Shown here: positions 29,655-38,752 of the stretch, in pieces
How the letters are laid out: the number at the start of each line of letters is the position of its first letter
Numbering within the stretch: position 1 is the stretch's first letter
NCBI GenBank assembly: GCA_031261785.1
Contig: JAISIZ010000034.1
Coordinates: 62,001 to 126,000 of the forward strand
Origin: Mediterranea sp. (in: CFB group bacteria)
GTDB lineage: Bacteria; Bacteroidota; Bacteroidia; Bacteroidales; Bacteroidaceae
DNA: 64,000 nt
Reading direction: 5' to 3'
Notes under the pieces: generated by a model
Seen by the model: the letters and a program-made list of their open reading frames with translations, nothing else
Database searches by the model: none
Told to the model about the DNA's origin: nothing
Position numbers and translations under genes: made by a program

Positions 29655-30889
29655 TGGAGAAGATTTTTGAGAAACTGTTCGAGATGACGGCTTTCAGCAA
29701 CATCTTCGACGACCCGCAATTCCTCATCATGTACGCCATCGCGTTCATCCTGCTCTACCTCGGCATCAAGAAACAATACGAGCCTCTGCTCCTCGTGCCC
29801 ATCGCCTTCGGCGTGCTGCTGGCCAACTTCCCCGGAGGGGGCATGGGCGTGACACAGGCCGACGAGGCGGGCAACGTGCTGGTGAACGGCGCGACGATGA
29901 ACATCTGGGACATGCCACTGCACGACATCGCTCACGAGCTGGGACTGATGAACTTCATCTATTACCTGCTCATCAAGACCGGATTCCTGCCTCCCATCAT
30001 CTTCATGGGCGTGGGAGCGCTGACCGACTTCGGCCCCATGCTGCGCAACCTGCGCCTCTCCATCTTCGGGGCGGCGGCGCAACTGGGAATCTTCACCGTG
30101 CTGCTGGTAGCCATACTGATAGGCTTCACGCCCCAGGAGGCCGCCTCGCTCGGCATCATCGGCGGGGCCGACGGCCCCACGGCCATCTTCACCACCATCA
30201 AGCTGGCGCCGCAACTGCTGGGACCCATCGCCATCGCCGCCTACTCGTACATGGCGCTGGTGCCGGTCATCATCCCGCTGGTGGTGAGGCTGCTGTGCAG
30301 CAAGAAGGAGCTGAGCATCAACATGAAGGAGGAGGAGAAAAAGTATCCCTCGAAAGTGGAAATCAAGAACCTGCGCGTGCTGAAGATTATCTTCCCTATC
30401 GCCGTCACCACCGTGGTGGCCCTCTTCGTGCCCACCGCCGTGCCGCTGGTTGGCATGCTGATGTTCGGCAACCTCGTGAAAGAGATCGGCGCCAACACCT
30501 CGCGCCTGTTCGACGCCGCCTCCAACGGCATCATGAACGCCGCCACCATCTTCCTCGGCCTTTCGGTCGGGGCGACCATGACCTCCGAGGCGTTCCTCAA
30601 CTGGACCACCATCGGCATCGTGGTGGGCGGCTTCCTGGCCTTCGCCCTCTCCATAACGGGCGGCATCCTGCTGGTGAAGCTGTTCAACCTCTTCTCCAAA
30701 CGGAAGATCAACCCGCTCATCGGCGCCACCGGACTGAGCGCCGTGCCCATGGCGAGCCGCGTGGCCAATGAAATCGCGCTGAAGTACGACCCCAAGAACC
30801 ACCTGCTGCAATACTGCATGTCGAGCAACATATCCGGCGTGATAGGCTCGGCCGTGGCGGCAGGCGTGCTCATCTCCTTCCTGTCGTAA
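29651..30889 (+). CDS. oadB: Sodium ion-translocating decarboxylase subunit beta
   Basis: Polytopic; GIIGGADGPTAIFTT and NAATIFLGLSVGATM motifs; overlaps oadA stop. Confidence 0.93.
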   Translation: MMEKIFEKLFEMTAFSNIFDDPQFLIMYAIAFILLYLGIKKQYEPLLLVPIAFGVLLANFPGGGMGVTQADEAGNVLVNGATMNIWDMPLHDIAHELGLMNFIYYLLIKTGFLPPIIFMGVGALTDFGPMLRNLRLSIFGAAAQLGIFTVLLVAILIGFTPQEAASLGIIGGADGPTAIFTTIKLAPQLLGPIAIAAYSYMALVPVIIPLVVRLLCSKKELSINMKEEEKKYPSKVEIKNLRVLKIIFPIAVTTVVALFVPTAVPLVGMLMFGNLVKEIGANTSRLFDAASNGIMNAATIFLGLSVGATMTSEAFLNWTTIGIVVGGFLAFALSITGGILLVKLFNLFSKRKINPLIGATGLSAVPMASRVANEIALKYDPKNHLLQYCMSSNISGVIGSAVAAGVLISFLS

Positions 30890-30917
30890 GGACGGGAACG
30901 GAAGGAAGGGACATTCG

Positions 30918-30973
30918 CCGAACGAAAAAAGCCTCGCGATGGAGCTATCCATCGCGAGGCTTTTTTCGTTCGG
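30918..30973. terminator. Bidirectional intrinsic terminator
   Basis: Perfect 26-bp stem ccgaacgaaaaaagcctcgcgatgga / tccatcgcgaggcttttttcgttcgg with 4-nt loop gcta, A/T tracts on both sides, between convergent genes. Confidence 0.95.
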
Positions 30974-30993
30974 CCGGTTAGACAGGGTATGCC

Positions 30994-32679
30994 TTACTTG
31001 GCTTCGCCTTGCGGCTCGCCGTCCGCGGCGGGAGCTTCGCCCTGCTCGGGGGTCTGGAAGACGAACTTGCAGTAGTTATAGCCCTCGGCGTCGTACCAGT
31101 GGCGCAGGCGCGAGAGGCGGCTCAGGAAGCCGTCGTAGTCCTTGGCGGCGGTGGTCCACTGCAACTCGGAGAGGGCGGCCCAGCGGGGCAGCACCATGTA
31201 CTGCGCTTGCGAGAGCGTGGGGATGTACTCCGTCCATAGGTTGGCCTGCACGCCGATGATGTACTTATGCTCTTCGGGGGTCAGCTCTTCGGGCAACGGA
31301 TCGAAGCCGTACACCTTCTCCAGGGGCACGTAGCCACCTATGGCCTCGGGTTCGTTCTTGGTGTCCTTCACCTGATAGTAGTCGAAGTAGAGGTAGTCGG
31401 TAGGAGTCATGATGACGTCGTGCTTCTGCTTGGCGGCCTCGATGCCTCCCTTGATGCCGCGCCACGACATCACGGTGGCGTTGGGCGACAGTCCGCCCTC
31501 GAGAATCTCGTCCCAACCAATCATGTCGCGTCCGTGGGCGTTGAGGAATTTCTCCGCGTGGTTGATGACGAAGCTCTGCAGGTACTCCTCTTTGCTATGC
31601 TTCTTGTCGCCCTTGATACCCAGTGCCTTGATGCGCTTCTGGCAGTCGGGGCACTTCTCCCACTGCGTCTTGGGGCATTCGTCGCCGCCCACGTGTATGT
31701 ACGTAGAGGGGAAGATGTCCATGATCTCCGTCAGCACGTCGTCGATGAAAGTGAGCACGCTGTCCTTGCCGGCGCAGAGCACGTTGTCCGACACGCCCCA
31801 CATCGTCCACACTTTGTACGGGCCTCCCGTGCATCCCAGCTCGGGATAGGCGGTGAGCGCCGCTTGCATGTGTCCGGGCATGTCAATCTCGGGAATCACG
31901 GTGATGTAGCGGTCGGCGGCGTACTTCACGATCTCCTTAGCCTGCTCCTGGGTGTAGAAGCCGCCGTAGGGCTTGCCGTCGTACTTACCCGTGTTGTGCC
32001 CGATGACGGTCTCGTCGCGCATCGATCCCACCTCGGTGAGCTTGGGATATTTCTTGATTTCGATGCGCCACCCCTGGTCGTCGGTGATGTGCCAATGGAA
32101 ACGGTTCATGTTGTGCAGCGCCATCATGTCGATGTAGCTCTTCACCTCGTCGACGGTGAAGAAGTGGCGCGACACGTCGAAGTGCGCTCCCCGGTAGCCG
32201 AACCGGGGCGCGTCGTTGATGGTCGCCTCGGGCAGCGCAACGTCAGCGCCCAAGGCGATGGGCAGCGACTTGCGCAACGTCTGTATGCCGTAGAACACGC
32301 CGGCCGCGGTACTGCCGGTGATGGAAACGCCGTCGGCCGTCACCTTCAGCTGGTAGGCCTCGGGATTGTCCGACACTTGCCCGATCGCCAGCGTGATGGC
32401 ATTCTTGCCTTCGGTGCCCTCCTCGATGGCGAAATCTTTTCCTGTGGCCGTCTTCAGGTATTCGGCCAGGAACTGGGCATTGCGCAGCATGTCCTCGTTG
32501 CCTTGCGGATAGACGATTTTCACGCCGCTTTTCAGCACGAACGGCGAACCTTGTTCGGCCGTCACGATTTGCTGTGGCAGGGGAACGACTTGGTAGTTGG
32601 CTACCTCGGTCACCGACTGACAGGAGGCGAGGGCTCCCGCCGCGGCCAGACAGCCGGTAAGTTTGATAAATGATCTCAT
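30994..32679 (-). CDS. Glycoside hydrolase family 20 beta-N-acetylhexosaminidase lipoprotein
   Basis: Lipobox ALASCQS; FGYRGAHFDVSRHFFTVDEVKSYIDMMALHNMNRFHWHITDDQGWRIEIKKYPKLTEVGS; HVGGDECPK catalytic DE. Confidence 0.95.
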   Translation of the reverse strand: MRSFIKLTGCLAAAGALASCQSVTEVANYQVVPLPQQIVTAEQGSPFVLKSGVKIVYPQGNEDMLRNAQFLAEYLKTATGKDFAIEEGTEGKNAITLAIGQVSDNPEAYQLKVTADGVSITGSTAAGVFYGIQTLRKSLPIALGADVALPEATINDAPRFGYRGAHFDVSRHFFTVDEVKSYIDMMALHNMNRFHWHITDDQGWRIEIKKYPKLTEVGSMRDETVIGHNTGKYDGKPYGGFYTQEQAKEIVKYAADRYITVIPEIDMPGHMQAALTAYPELGCTGGPYKVWTMWGVSDNVLCAGKDSVLTFIDDVLTEIMDIFPSTYIHVGGDECPKTQWEKCPDCQKRIKALGIKGDKKHSKEEYLQSFVINHAEKFLNAHGRDMIGWDEILEGGLSPNATVMSWRGIKGGIEAAKQKHDVIMTPTDYLYFDYYQVKDTKNEPEAIGGYVPLEKVYGFDPLPEELTPEEHKYIIGVQANLWTEYIPTLSQAQYMVLPRWAALSELQWTTAAKDYDGFLSRLSRLRHWYDAEGYNYCKFVFQTPEQGEAPAADGEPQGEAK

Positions 32680-32743
32680 AAACTTGATAAATTTAGAAGT
32701 TAATGTTAATAATTGATTGTTTGCTATCTATCATTCGCGTACA

Positions 32744-35338
32744 TCAGTCGTATGTCTCGCGTATATGGCGTATCCTCACGGGCAGCGGCTCGCCGCTCTT
32801 GATCAGCGGTGAGGTGATCACCACCCGCTTCTGTTCCCCGGGCAGGAGGTCGAAGAAATTGTCGCTGAAACGGGCACCCTGCGCCGGCACCTCAATGAAC
32901 ACGTCCTTGGCCAGCAACGGGGAGTGGAGCGTCAGCTCGCATCGCCCGTCGGTCTGCTTCATCCGGTAGGTCACCTGGGGTCTCGGAAGGTCGAGGTCTT
33001 TCGTTTTCCTGAAGAAGTGGACATCGCTGGCTACGGGCCGTCCCCGTTTGTCGGTGAGCGTGAGGCGGAGATAAGCGCTCCCCCACTCCGTCTCGGGCAG
33101 CAACTCGGAAATCCGCATGGCGCGTACGAGGGTCGAGGCGTTGGCGGGCAGCTCCAGGTGGCGCTGGCGTATCGGCTTGCCAAGCCCGCGGCCGCCGAAG
33201 TCCTCCACCCGCATCTCCAACGTCAGGTCCGACAGGGTGTCGAGGCGGTCGGAAAGCAGATAGACGTCCAACGTGTCGCCCCGTTGCAACGGGTTCAGCG
33301 CCACGGGAGCGAACGCCCTCAGGGCTTGGTAGTGCAGCGCTTTCCAGTTACCGTAATAGTCGATGCCCGACCACGACACCACCGGCCAGCTGTCGTTGAG
33401 CTGCCAATAGAGGGTACCCATGCAGTAGGGACGGTTGCGACGGTGTGCCTCCAGTCCGTGGCGCATGCCCTGTCCCTGGAGCACGAGACCGACGTAGACG
33501 AAATCGTCGAACGCCTCGGGCACATGGAAGTCGCGCTCCATATAGGTGCGGATGAGGTCGTTGCCTATGCTGCTCTTCTGGTGGGCGTTCATCACCGGGG
33601 ATTCGATCTGGTAGTCGGCCGAATCGGCGAAAGCGGCGATGGTCTTCATCTCGGGAAACGACTGGAAGCCGAACTCGCTCATGAAGCGTGGAAGGTCGAC
33701 ATCGAGCGATTCGAAGGTCTTCTTTCCGTACCACACCCCCCAGTTGTGACTGTCGCCCACGCCCCACGAGCCGGGTATCGCCCAGTTGGCGAAGTAGGGC
33801 GAGGTATGCACGTAGAAGCGTTCGCCGTCCAGCTCCTTCACCTTGGCGGGCAGCAGCCGGTGGAACAGTTTGTCGTATCCGTCCCACATCCCTTGGTACA
33901 CCTCGGGCGTGTATCTATCCTTAAAGCCCCAATACTTCATCGCCTCGAGGATTTCGTTGTTGCCGCACCACATCGCCAGGGAGGCATGTCCCCGCAGGCG
34001 GCGAATGTTGTAGTCGGCCTCCCGCTCCACCCGGCTCATGAAGCTGGTGTCTGAAGGATAGGGGGCGCAGGCGAACATGAAGTCTTGCCAGATGAGGATG
34101 CCGTTCTCGTCGGCCAAGTCGTAGAATCGGTTGTCTTCGTACGTGCCTCCTCCCCACACCCGAATCATGTTCATGTTGGCCTCGCGGATGTCGCGGAAAA
34201 GTGTCTGGTAACGTTCGGTGGTCACCGCCGGCAGCATGGCGTCCTGCGGGATGTAGTTGGCGCCCTTGGCGAAGAGCGGCACGCCGTTCACCTCGAAGTA
34301 GAACGATTCGCCGTCCTTGTCCTTCTCGTTCACCACCCGCACGGTGCGCAGGCCGACGCGGCGCGCCTGTCCGGCCACGGGCTTGCCGTCTACCGTCAGC
34401 CGTGCCGACATATTATATAAGGTAGGCTCTCCCCATCCGTTGGGCATCCACCGTTCGGGCGAGGCGATATCCATGGGCACCACCACGCGGTTCGTGCCTG
34501 GCCGCAGCGTCACCTTCGTGCCTCCCGTGGCACGTTCCTCGCCCCTCAGCGAACAGATGAGCCTTAGCTCGGCTTCTACCGGATGGGGCAGGACGTTCCT
34601 CACCTCCAGCTCGTGGGAGAGGTGCGCCCGCAAGTCGGCGAGCGAAAGTTGCTTGACGTAATAATCGTCGATGGTGGCGACGTCGAAAAAGCGGAGCGTC
34701 ACCGGTCGCCACACGCCACACGTCACCATGCGTATGCCCCAGTCCCAGCCATAGCTATAGGGCGCCTTGCGCGAGAAGACGCTGAGATGTTTGTCGCCGC
34801 GGTCGTTGTCGGCCGGATAGTCGAATCCGTTGGAAGCGTACTGCGGCAGCGTCTGCTTGATGGGCGACCGGAAATAGATGTGGAGACGGTTCTCGCCGAC
34901 CCGCAACAACTCCTTTACGGGGACGGTATAACCCACGAACATATTGTCGGCCTTGAGCAACGACGCGCCGTTGAGGTAGACATCGGCGTAGGTATCCAGT
35001 CCCTCGAACGTCAGCTCGGCGGCGTCGCGCGCAAGCTGGTCGGGGGTGACCACGAACGTGGTCCGGTACTCCCAATCTTCGTTTTCCACCCACTGGATCT
35101 TCTGCTCGTTGGTGCCGAAGAATGGGTTGGGCAACTCCTGATGGCGCAACAGATCCTGGTGCACGGTGCCCGGCACCACGGCGGGCAGCCACCGTTCTTT
35201 CGCCGCTCGCGAAAACTCCCACCCGGCATTCAACGATAGTGTATCCGAGGTGTCCATGTCCTGGCCGTAAGCCACGCCGCAACCGATCGATAGGCAACTC
35301 GCTACCCATACCTTGCAAACGCTCCATTTCAAGTTCAT
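32744..35338 (-). CDS. Glycoside hydrolase family 2 beta-mannosidase-like protein
   Basis: Signal peptide; LNAGWEFSRA, YSYGWDWGIRMVTCGVWRPV, RVWGGGTYEDNRFYDLADENGILIWQDFMFACAPYP, FMSEFGFQSFPEMKTI; start set at MNLKWSVCK. Confidence 0.93.
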   Translation of the reverse strand: MNLKWSVCKVWVASCLSIGCGVAYGQDMDTSDTLSLNAGWEFSRAAKERWLPAVVPGTVHQDLLRHQELPNPFFGTNEQKIQWVENEDWEYRTTFVVTPDQLARDAAELTFEGLDTYADVYLNGASLLKADNMFVGYTVPVKELLRVGENRLHIYFRSPIKQTLPQYASNGFDYPADNDRGDKHLSVFSRKAPYSYGWDWGIRMVTCGVWRPVTLRFFDVATIDDYYVKQLSLADLRAHLSHELEVRNVLPHPVEAELRLICSLRGEERATGGTKVTLRPGTNRVVVPMDIASPERWMPNGWGEPTLYNMSARLTVDGKPVAGQARRVGLRTVRVVNEKDKDGESFYFEVNGVPLFAKGANYIPQDAMLPAVTTERYQTLFRDIREANMNMIRVWGGGTYEDNRFYDLADENGILIWQDFMFACAPYPSDTSFMSRVEREADYNIRRLRGHASLAMWCGNNEILEAMKYWGFKDRYTPEVYQGMWDGYDKLFHRLLPAKVKELDGERFYVHTSPYFANWAIPGSWGVGDSHNWGVWYGKKTFESLDVDLPRFMSEFGFQSFPEMKTIAAFADSADYQIESPVMNAHQKSSIGNDLIRTYMERDFHVPEAFDDFVYVGLVLQGQGMRHGLEAHRRNRPYCMGTLYWQLNDSWPVVSWSGIDYYGNWKALHYQALRAFAPVALNPLQRGDTLDVYLLSDRLDTLSDLTLEMRVEDFGGRGLGKPIRQRHLELPANASTLVRAMRISELLPETEWGSAYLRLTLTDKRGRPVASDVHFFRKTKDLDLPRPQVTYRMKQTDGRCELTLHSPLLAKDVFIEVPAQGARFSDNFFDLLPGEQKRVVITSPLIKSGEPLPVRIRHIRETYD

Positions 35339-35607
35339 AATGAGAATATTTGATTTAGCGGCGTAAAGATATTCTTTTTCCCCCATATCTACACCATCCC
35401 TTCCCTACATTTAATGTAGATTTAGCGATCGCCAATGGCGAGGATACCGCGTATATCGGACAATCGCCGCTTTGATTCTTATCGTGACCCGGGATTGGAC
35501 CTAATATTCAACAGGAAGTGAACGCTTTAAGCCAGTCTGTCGCCCCGGTCCGGACTTTATCACGGCGGAAAAGTTGAGCGTCATTCCCAAAAAAGGAAGT
35601 GTTTCCT

Positions 35608-35640
35608 TTTGTAGTTTCAAATAAAGCAGTAATTTTGCAC
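35608..35640 (+). promoter_or_regulatory. Bacteroidetes-type promoter for tRNA-Thr
   Basis: TTG-N18-TAATTTTG (ttg tagtttcaaataaagcag taattttg) about 20 bp upstream of the tRNA. Confidence 0.55.
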
Positions 35641-35659
35641 GCCGTAAACGAGAGCGAAC

Positions 35660-35732
<73 letters not shown>

Positions 35733-35737
35733 CTCCC

Positions 35738-35783
35738 AAGCGGAAGCATCGACTACAATCGTAGCCGGTGCTTCCGCTTTTTA
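35738..35783 (+). terminator. Intrinsic terminator downstream of tRNA-Thr
   Basis: aagcggaagca...tgcttccgctttttaac stem-loop with T tract. Confidence 0.82.
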
Positions 35784-36007
35784 ACGCGTGGCGTTCGCAT
35801 GCCATACCCCATTCCTGTTCGCCAAAAAGTGTTGTTCCGCAACGCGTTACATGGCAAAAATAGCCTCTTTTATCCCCCTGCGTACAAAACGAGAGTTTTA
35901 TCGCACATTTTGATAGCCTCCAAAGAGAGCAAAAGGCCTATCTTTGCGGAGTTTTCACTTCATGGAACATAATAACCCTGAATAAAAGAGCGTAAAGAGA
36001 GAACAAA

Positions 36008-38734
36008 ATGAAAATTAAACAGTACCTAAAGACCCTCCTGTTCGTTTGGATAGGAGCATCGTTCGCTTCTGCTTGCACGGACAAAGAAAGTGAGTACACC
36101 GATGTAAGCAATGCCGACGGCATCGTAGTGAAATGCGAATTGAACGTCGCCGACGCGAACGTAGTAACCAACACCCGAGCCTACGACCCGACGAAGCCGC
36201 CCATCAAGAGCCTCTCCGCCTTAGTGTTCGACAAGGATTACAAGTACCTCTATCGAGGATCGGTGAAGTCAATTGAAGGCAACACCGTCTCGGTGAAACT
36301 GCAACAGTCGCAAAACGTTGCCGACCAACAACGCGTCGTGCTGGTGGCCAACGACGACGCAATCGACAAGACCGTCTTCGTGGCTGGTATCGGCATCGAC
36401 GAGCTGGACCAACAACTTCCCTTGAAGACCGACACCCTGCTGAAGGTGAAGAGCGACACCGACATACCATTGTTCGGACAGACCGACCTGATATCCATCG
36501 GCAAACAAAGCCCCATCACCACCACCAGCGTGCGCATGTTGCGCGCGTTGGCACGGATCGACATCGGGCTGAACTTCAAGAGCACCGCTCCCAACGCCGA
36601 CGACGCGCAAGGACTTACCGACGGAAAAGGAAATGCCTACACGCTGAAAGAGGTAGCGCTCTACCACACACGGACCAGCGCCCTCGCCATGCCCGCGCCG
36701 AAAAATCTGTCGGGCGACAGCAAAAAGCTGGGTGTCACCGCTCCCACGCTACCTGCCGAATGCGGAACCTACACCAACAAAGACGACGAAAAGCCCGGGA
36801 TAGACTATAGTCTCAGCGGCAACGCCAGCGTTGGCGACATCTTCCTGGCCGAGAACACCGCCACCGGAGAAAACCCCGATGGTCCCACCATGATGGTGGT
36901 GGGCATAGCCTACAAGGGCGAGACGACTTACTACCGCGTCAACATCGCCAAGAACCAAACCGCCGAACGCCTGCCGGTGCTGCGCAACAACCGCTACGTG
37001 TTCAACATCAAGGAGATACGCGGAAGGGGATTCGCCACCAGGAAAGAGGCCATGGAGCTGAGTGCCGACAACATCGAATGGCAACTCGACATCAACGACC
37101 TCGACAACACCGGCACCTACGTGTCCGGCAAGAAGTATTTCCGCACCAATTACCACGTACTCGTGCCCGGCACCGAGGGTGCCAAGGTGGATATGGATTT
37201 CATCACCAATATCGCCTCCTTCAGCAAGGATAACATGACACTGGGATTGATGACCGGGGGCAAATGGACGGCGGAGGACAATCCTAAAATCGACATGAGC
37301 ATCCCGGGCAATCCAACCCCCGACGCCAACGGAGTGATAAAGGGAAAAATCCGCTTCACGCCAAACACATACAACCTGAACGACTCCATTGCCTACAGCC
37401 TCCGCGTCGAATTGCCGCCTCTCGACGCGTTCTATGTCAACGTCACGCTCGACAAGGGACGACTGAGCTACGACATCGTCGACGCCAAAGCCAACGGCAT
37501 CTACCTGCCCGTCATGAAACTGGGTAACGTCACGAAAAAGTACGAACTGATACCCGGAGTGCACACCATGACCGTGACCATCCGCACGAAATCCGACTAC
37601 GAACATACCGACGCCAAGGGCAAGATGCCGCAATGGAATCTCCATACCGAAGAAGTGAACGGCTACCAGTTCAGCGGAAAGGGCACATTCACCAAAGGAA
37701 AGACCGTAGGAGCCTACAAGGAGTACACCGTGACACTCGCCGGTAGCGGCACGCCCAAGAAAGGTGGGTTCGACAACTTCAAGCTGATGTCCGACGCCAT
37801 GACGATCGACGACCCCACCACCCTGTCGGTGTACAAAAACAAGGTACGCGTCACCGTGGGCTATACGCCGAAGACCATGCTGACCTATTCCAGCTACCAA
37901 GGCACGTACGGTTACGCCACCGAGAGCGGTGCGTCAAACGCCTTCATGACCAACGAAGAAAACATAGGGCTGGAGGGAACACTGCCCGTACAGTCCATCA
38001 AGCGACTGAGGGCATCGCGGGGAGCGCTAACGGACGACTTCACCACAAAGCTGGCCACCAATCCCGACATCGTGCTGCTGGGTTACGAATGCTACCTCGG
38101 CGGTAATTACAAGAAGTACGCCACCGCCTTGGCCGACTACGTGAACAAGGGAGGCATCGTCATCTATTTCTGCGACGGTTACTCAACGGGCAATAGCACC
38201 GCGGGAGTCGACAATTTCTGCAAAAAGATAGACGGCTGCGGATCGCTCAAGCCCAGCTCAAAGAACATCCCCGCCAGCGGCCAAGGTACCTCGAAAGGTG
38301 GCACGTTCCTCTATACACCCAGTAAGACACTGGAGGGCGACCCCTTCCTCGACGGGCCTTTCGGCTGCCTGCACGGTAAAAGCTGGGGACAGGACCGAAA
38401 GAACAGTGTCGGCGTGGGACAATTGCCCAATACCGCCGTGGCGTACACCTACAACGGCGATCGCTCCGACCTCACCTACGCCACCTCCTGGCGTTACAAG
38501 GGATTGTTCTGGGTAGGCGACGGCGGATTCATCGCCCAAGACCAACGCACAGGAGGCGATTCCGACAGTTGCACCTACTGGACAGACGCCACCGGCATCC
38601 CCCTACCTTGCTCCAATACTACGCCTCTATCGTCCAACTCGATCGCCTTCGGCAACATGCTCTATTGGGCCATCGACCGGGCCGAATTCCAAGGCACGAC
38701 CCAGTACGAAATCTGGGGAAAGAAGAATTATTAA
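36008..38734 (+). CDS. Fimbrillin-like surface lipoprotein (DUF4906-type) with C-terminal GATase-like Rossmann segment
   Basis: Lipobox IGASFASACTDKE; beta-rich body (NNRYVFNIKEIRG); C-terminal NPDIVLLGYECYLGG...ALADYVNKGGIVIYF; paralogous to next gene. Confidence 0.65.
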   Translation: MKIKQYLKTLLFVWIGASFASACTDKESEYTDVSNADGIVVKCELNVADANVVTNTRAYDPTKPPIKSLSALVFDKDYKYLYRGSVKSIEGNTVSVKLQQSQNVADQQRVVLVANDDAIDKTVFVAGIGIDELDQQLPLKTDTLLKVKSDTDIPLFGQTDLISIGKQSPITTTSVRMLRALARIDIGLNFKSTAPNADDAQGLTDGKGNAYTLKEVALYHTRTSALAMPAPKNLSGDSKKLGVTAPTLPAECGTYTNKDDEKPGIDYSLSGNASVGDIFLAENTATGENPDGPTMMVVGIAYKGETTYYRVNIAKNQTAERLPVLRNNRYVFNIKEIRGRGFATRKEAMELSADNIEWQLDINDLDNTGTYVSGKKYFRTNYHVLVPGTEGAKVDMDFITNIASFSKDNMTLGLMTGGKWTAEDNPKIDMSIPGNPTPDANGVIKGKIRFTPNTYNLNDSIAYSLRVELPPLDAFYVNVTLDKGRLSYDIVDAKANGIYLPVMKLGNVTKKYELIPGVHTMTVTIRTKSDYEHTDAKGKMPQWNLHTEEVNGYQFSGKGTFTKGKTVGAYKEYTVTLAGSGTPKKGGFDNFKLMSDAMTIDDPTTLSVYKNKVRVTVGYTPKTMLTYSSYQGTYGYATESGASNAFMTNEENIGLEGTLPVQSIKRLRASRGALTDDFTTKLATNPDIVLLGYECYLGGNYKKYATALADYVNKGGIVIYFCDGYSTGNSTAGVDNFCKKIDGCGSLKPSSKNIPASGQGTSKGGTFLYTPSKTLEGDPFLDGPFGCLHGKSWGQDRKNSVGVGQLPNTAVAYTYNGDRSDLTYATSWRYKGLFWVGDGGFIAQDQRTGGDSDSCTYWTDATGIPLPCSNTTPLSSNSIAFGNMLYWAIDRAEFQGTTQYEIWGKKNY

Positions 38735-38752
38735 CGCTTAACACGAACAACG

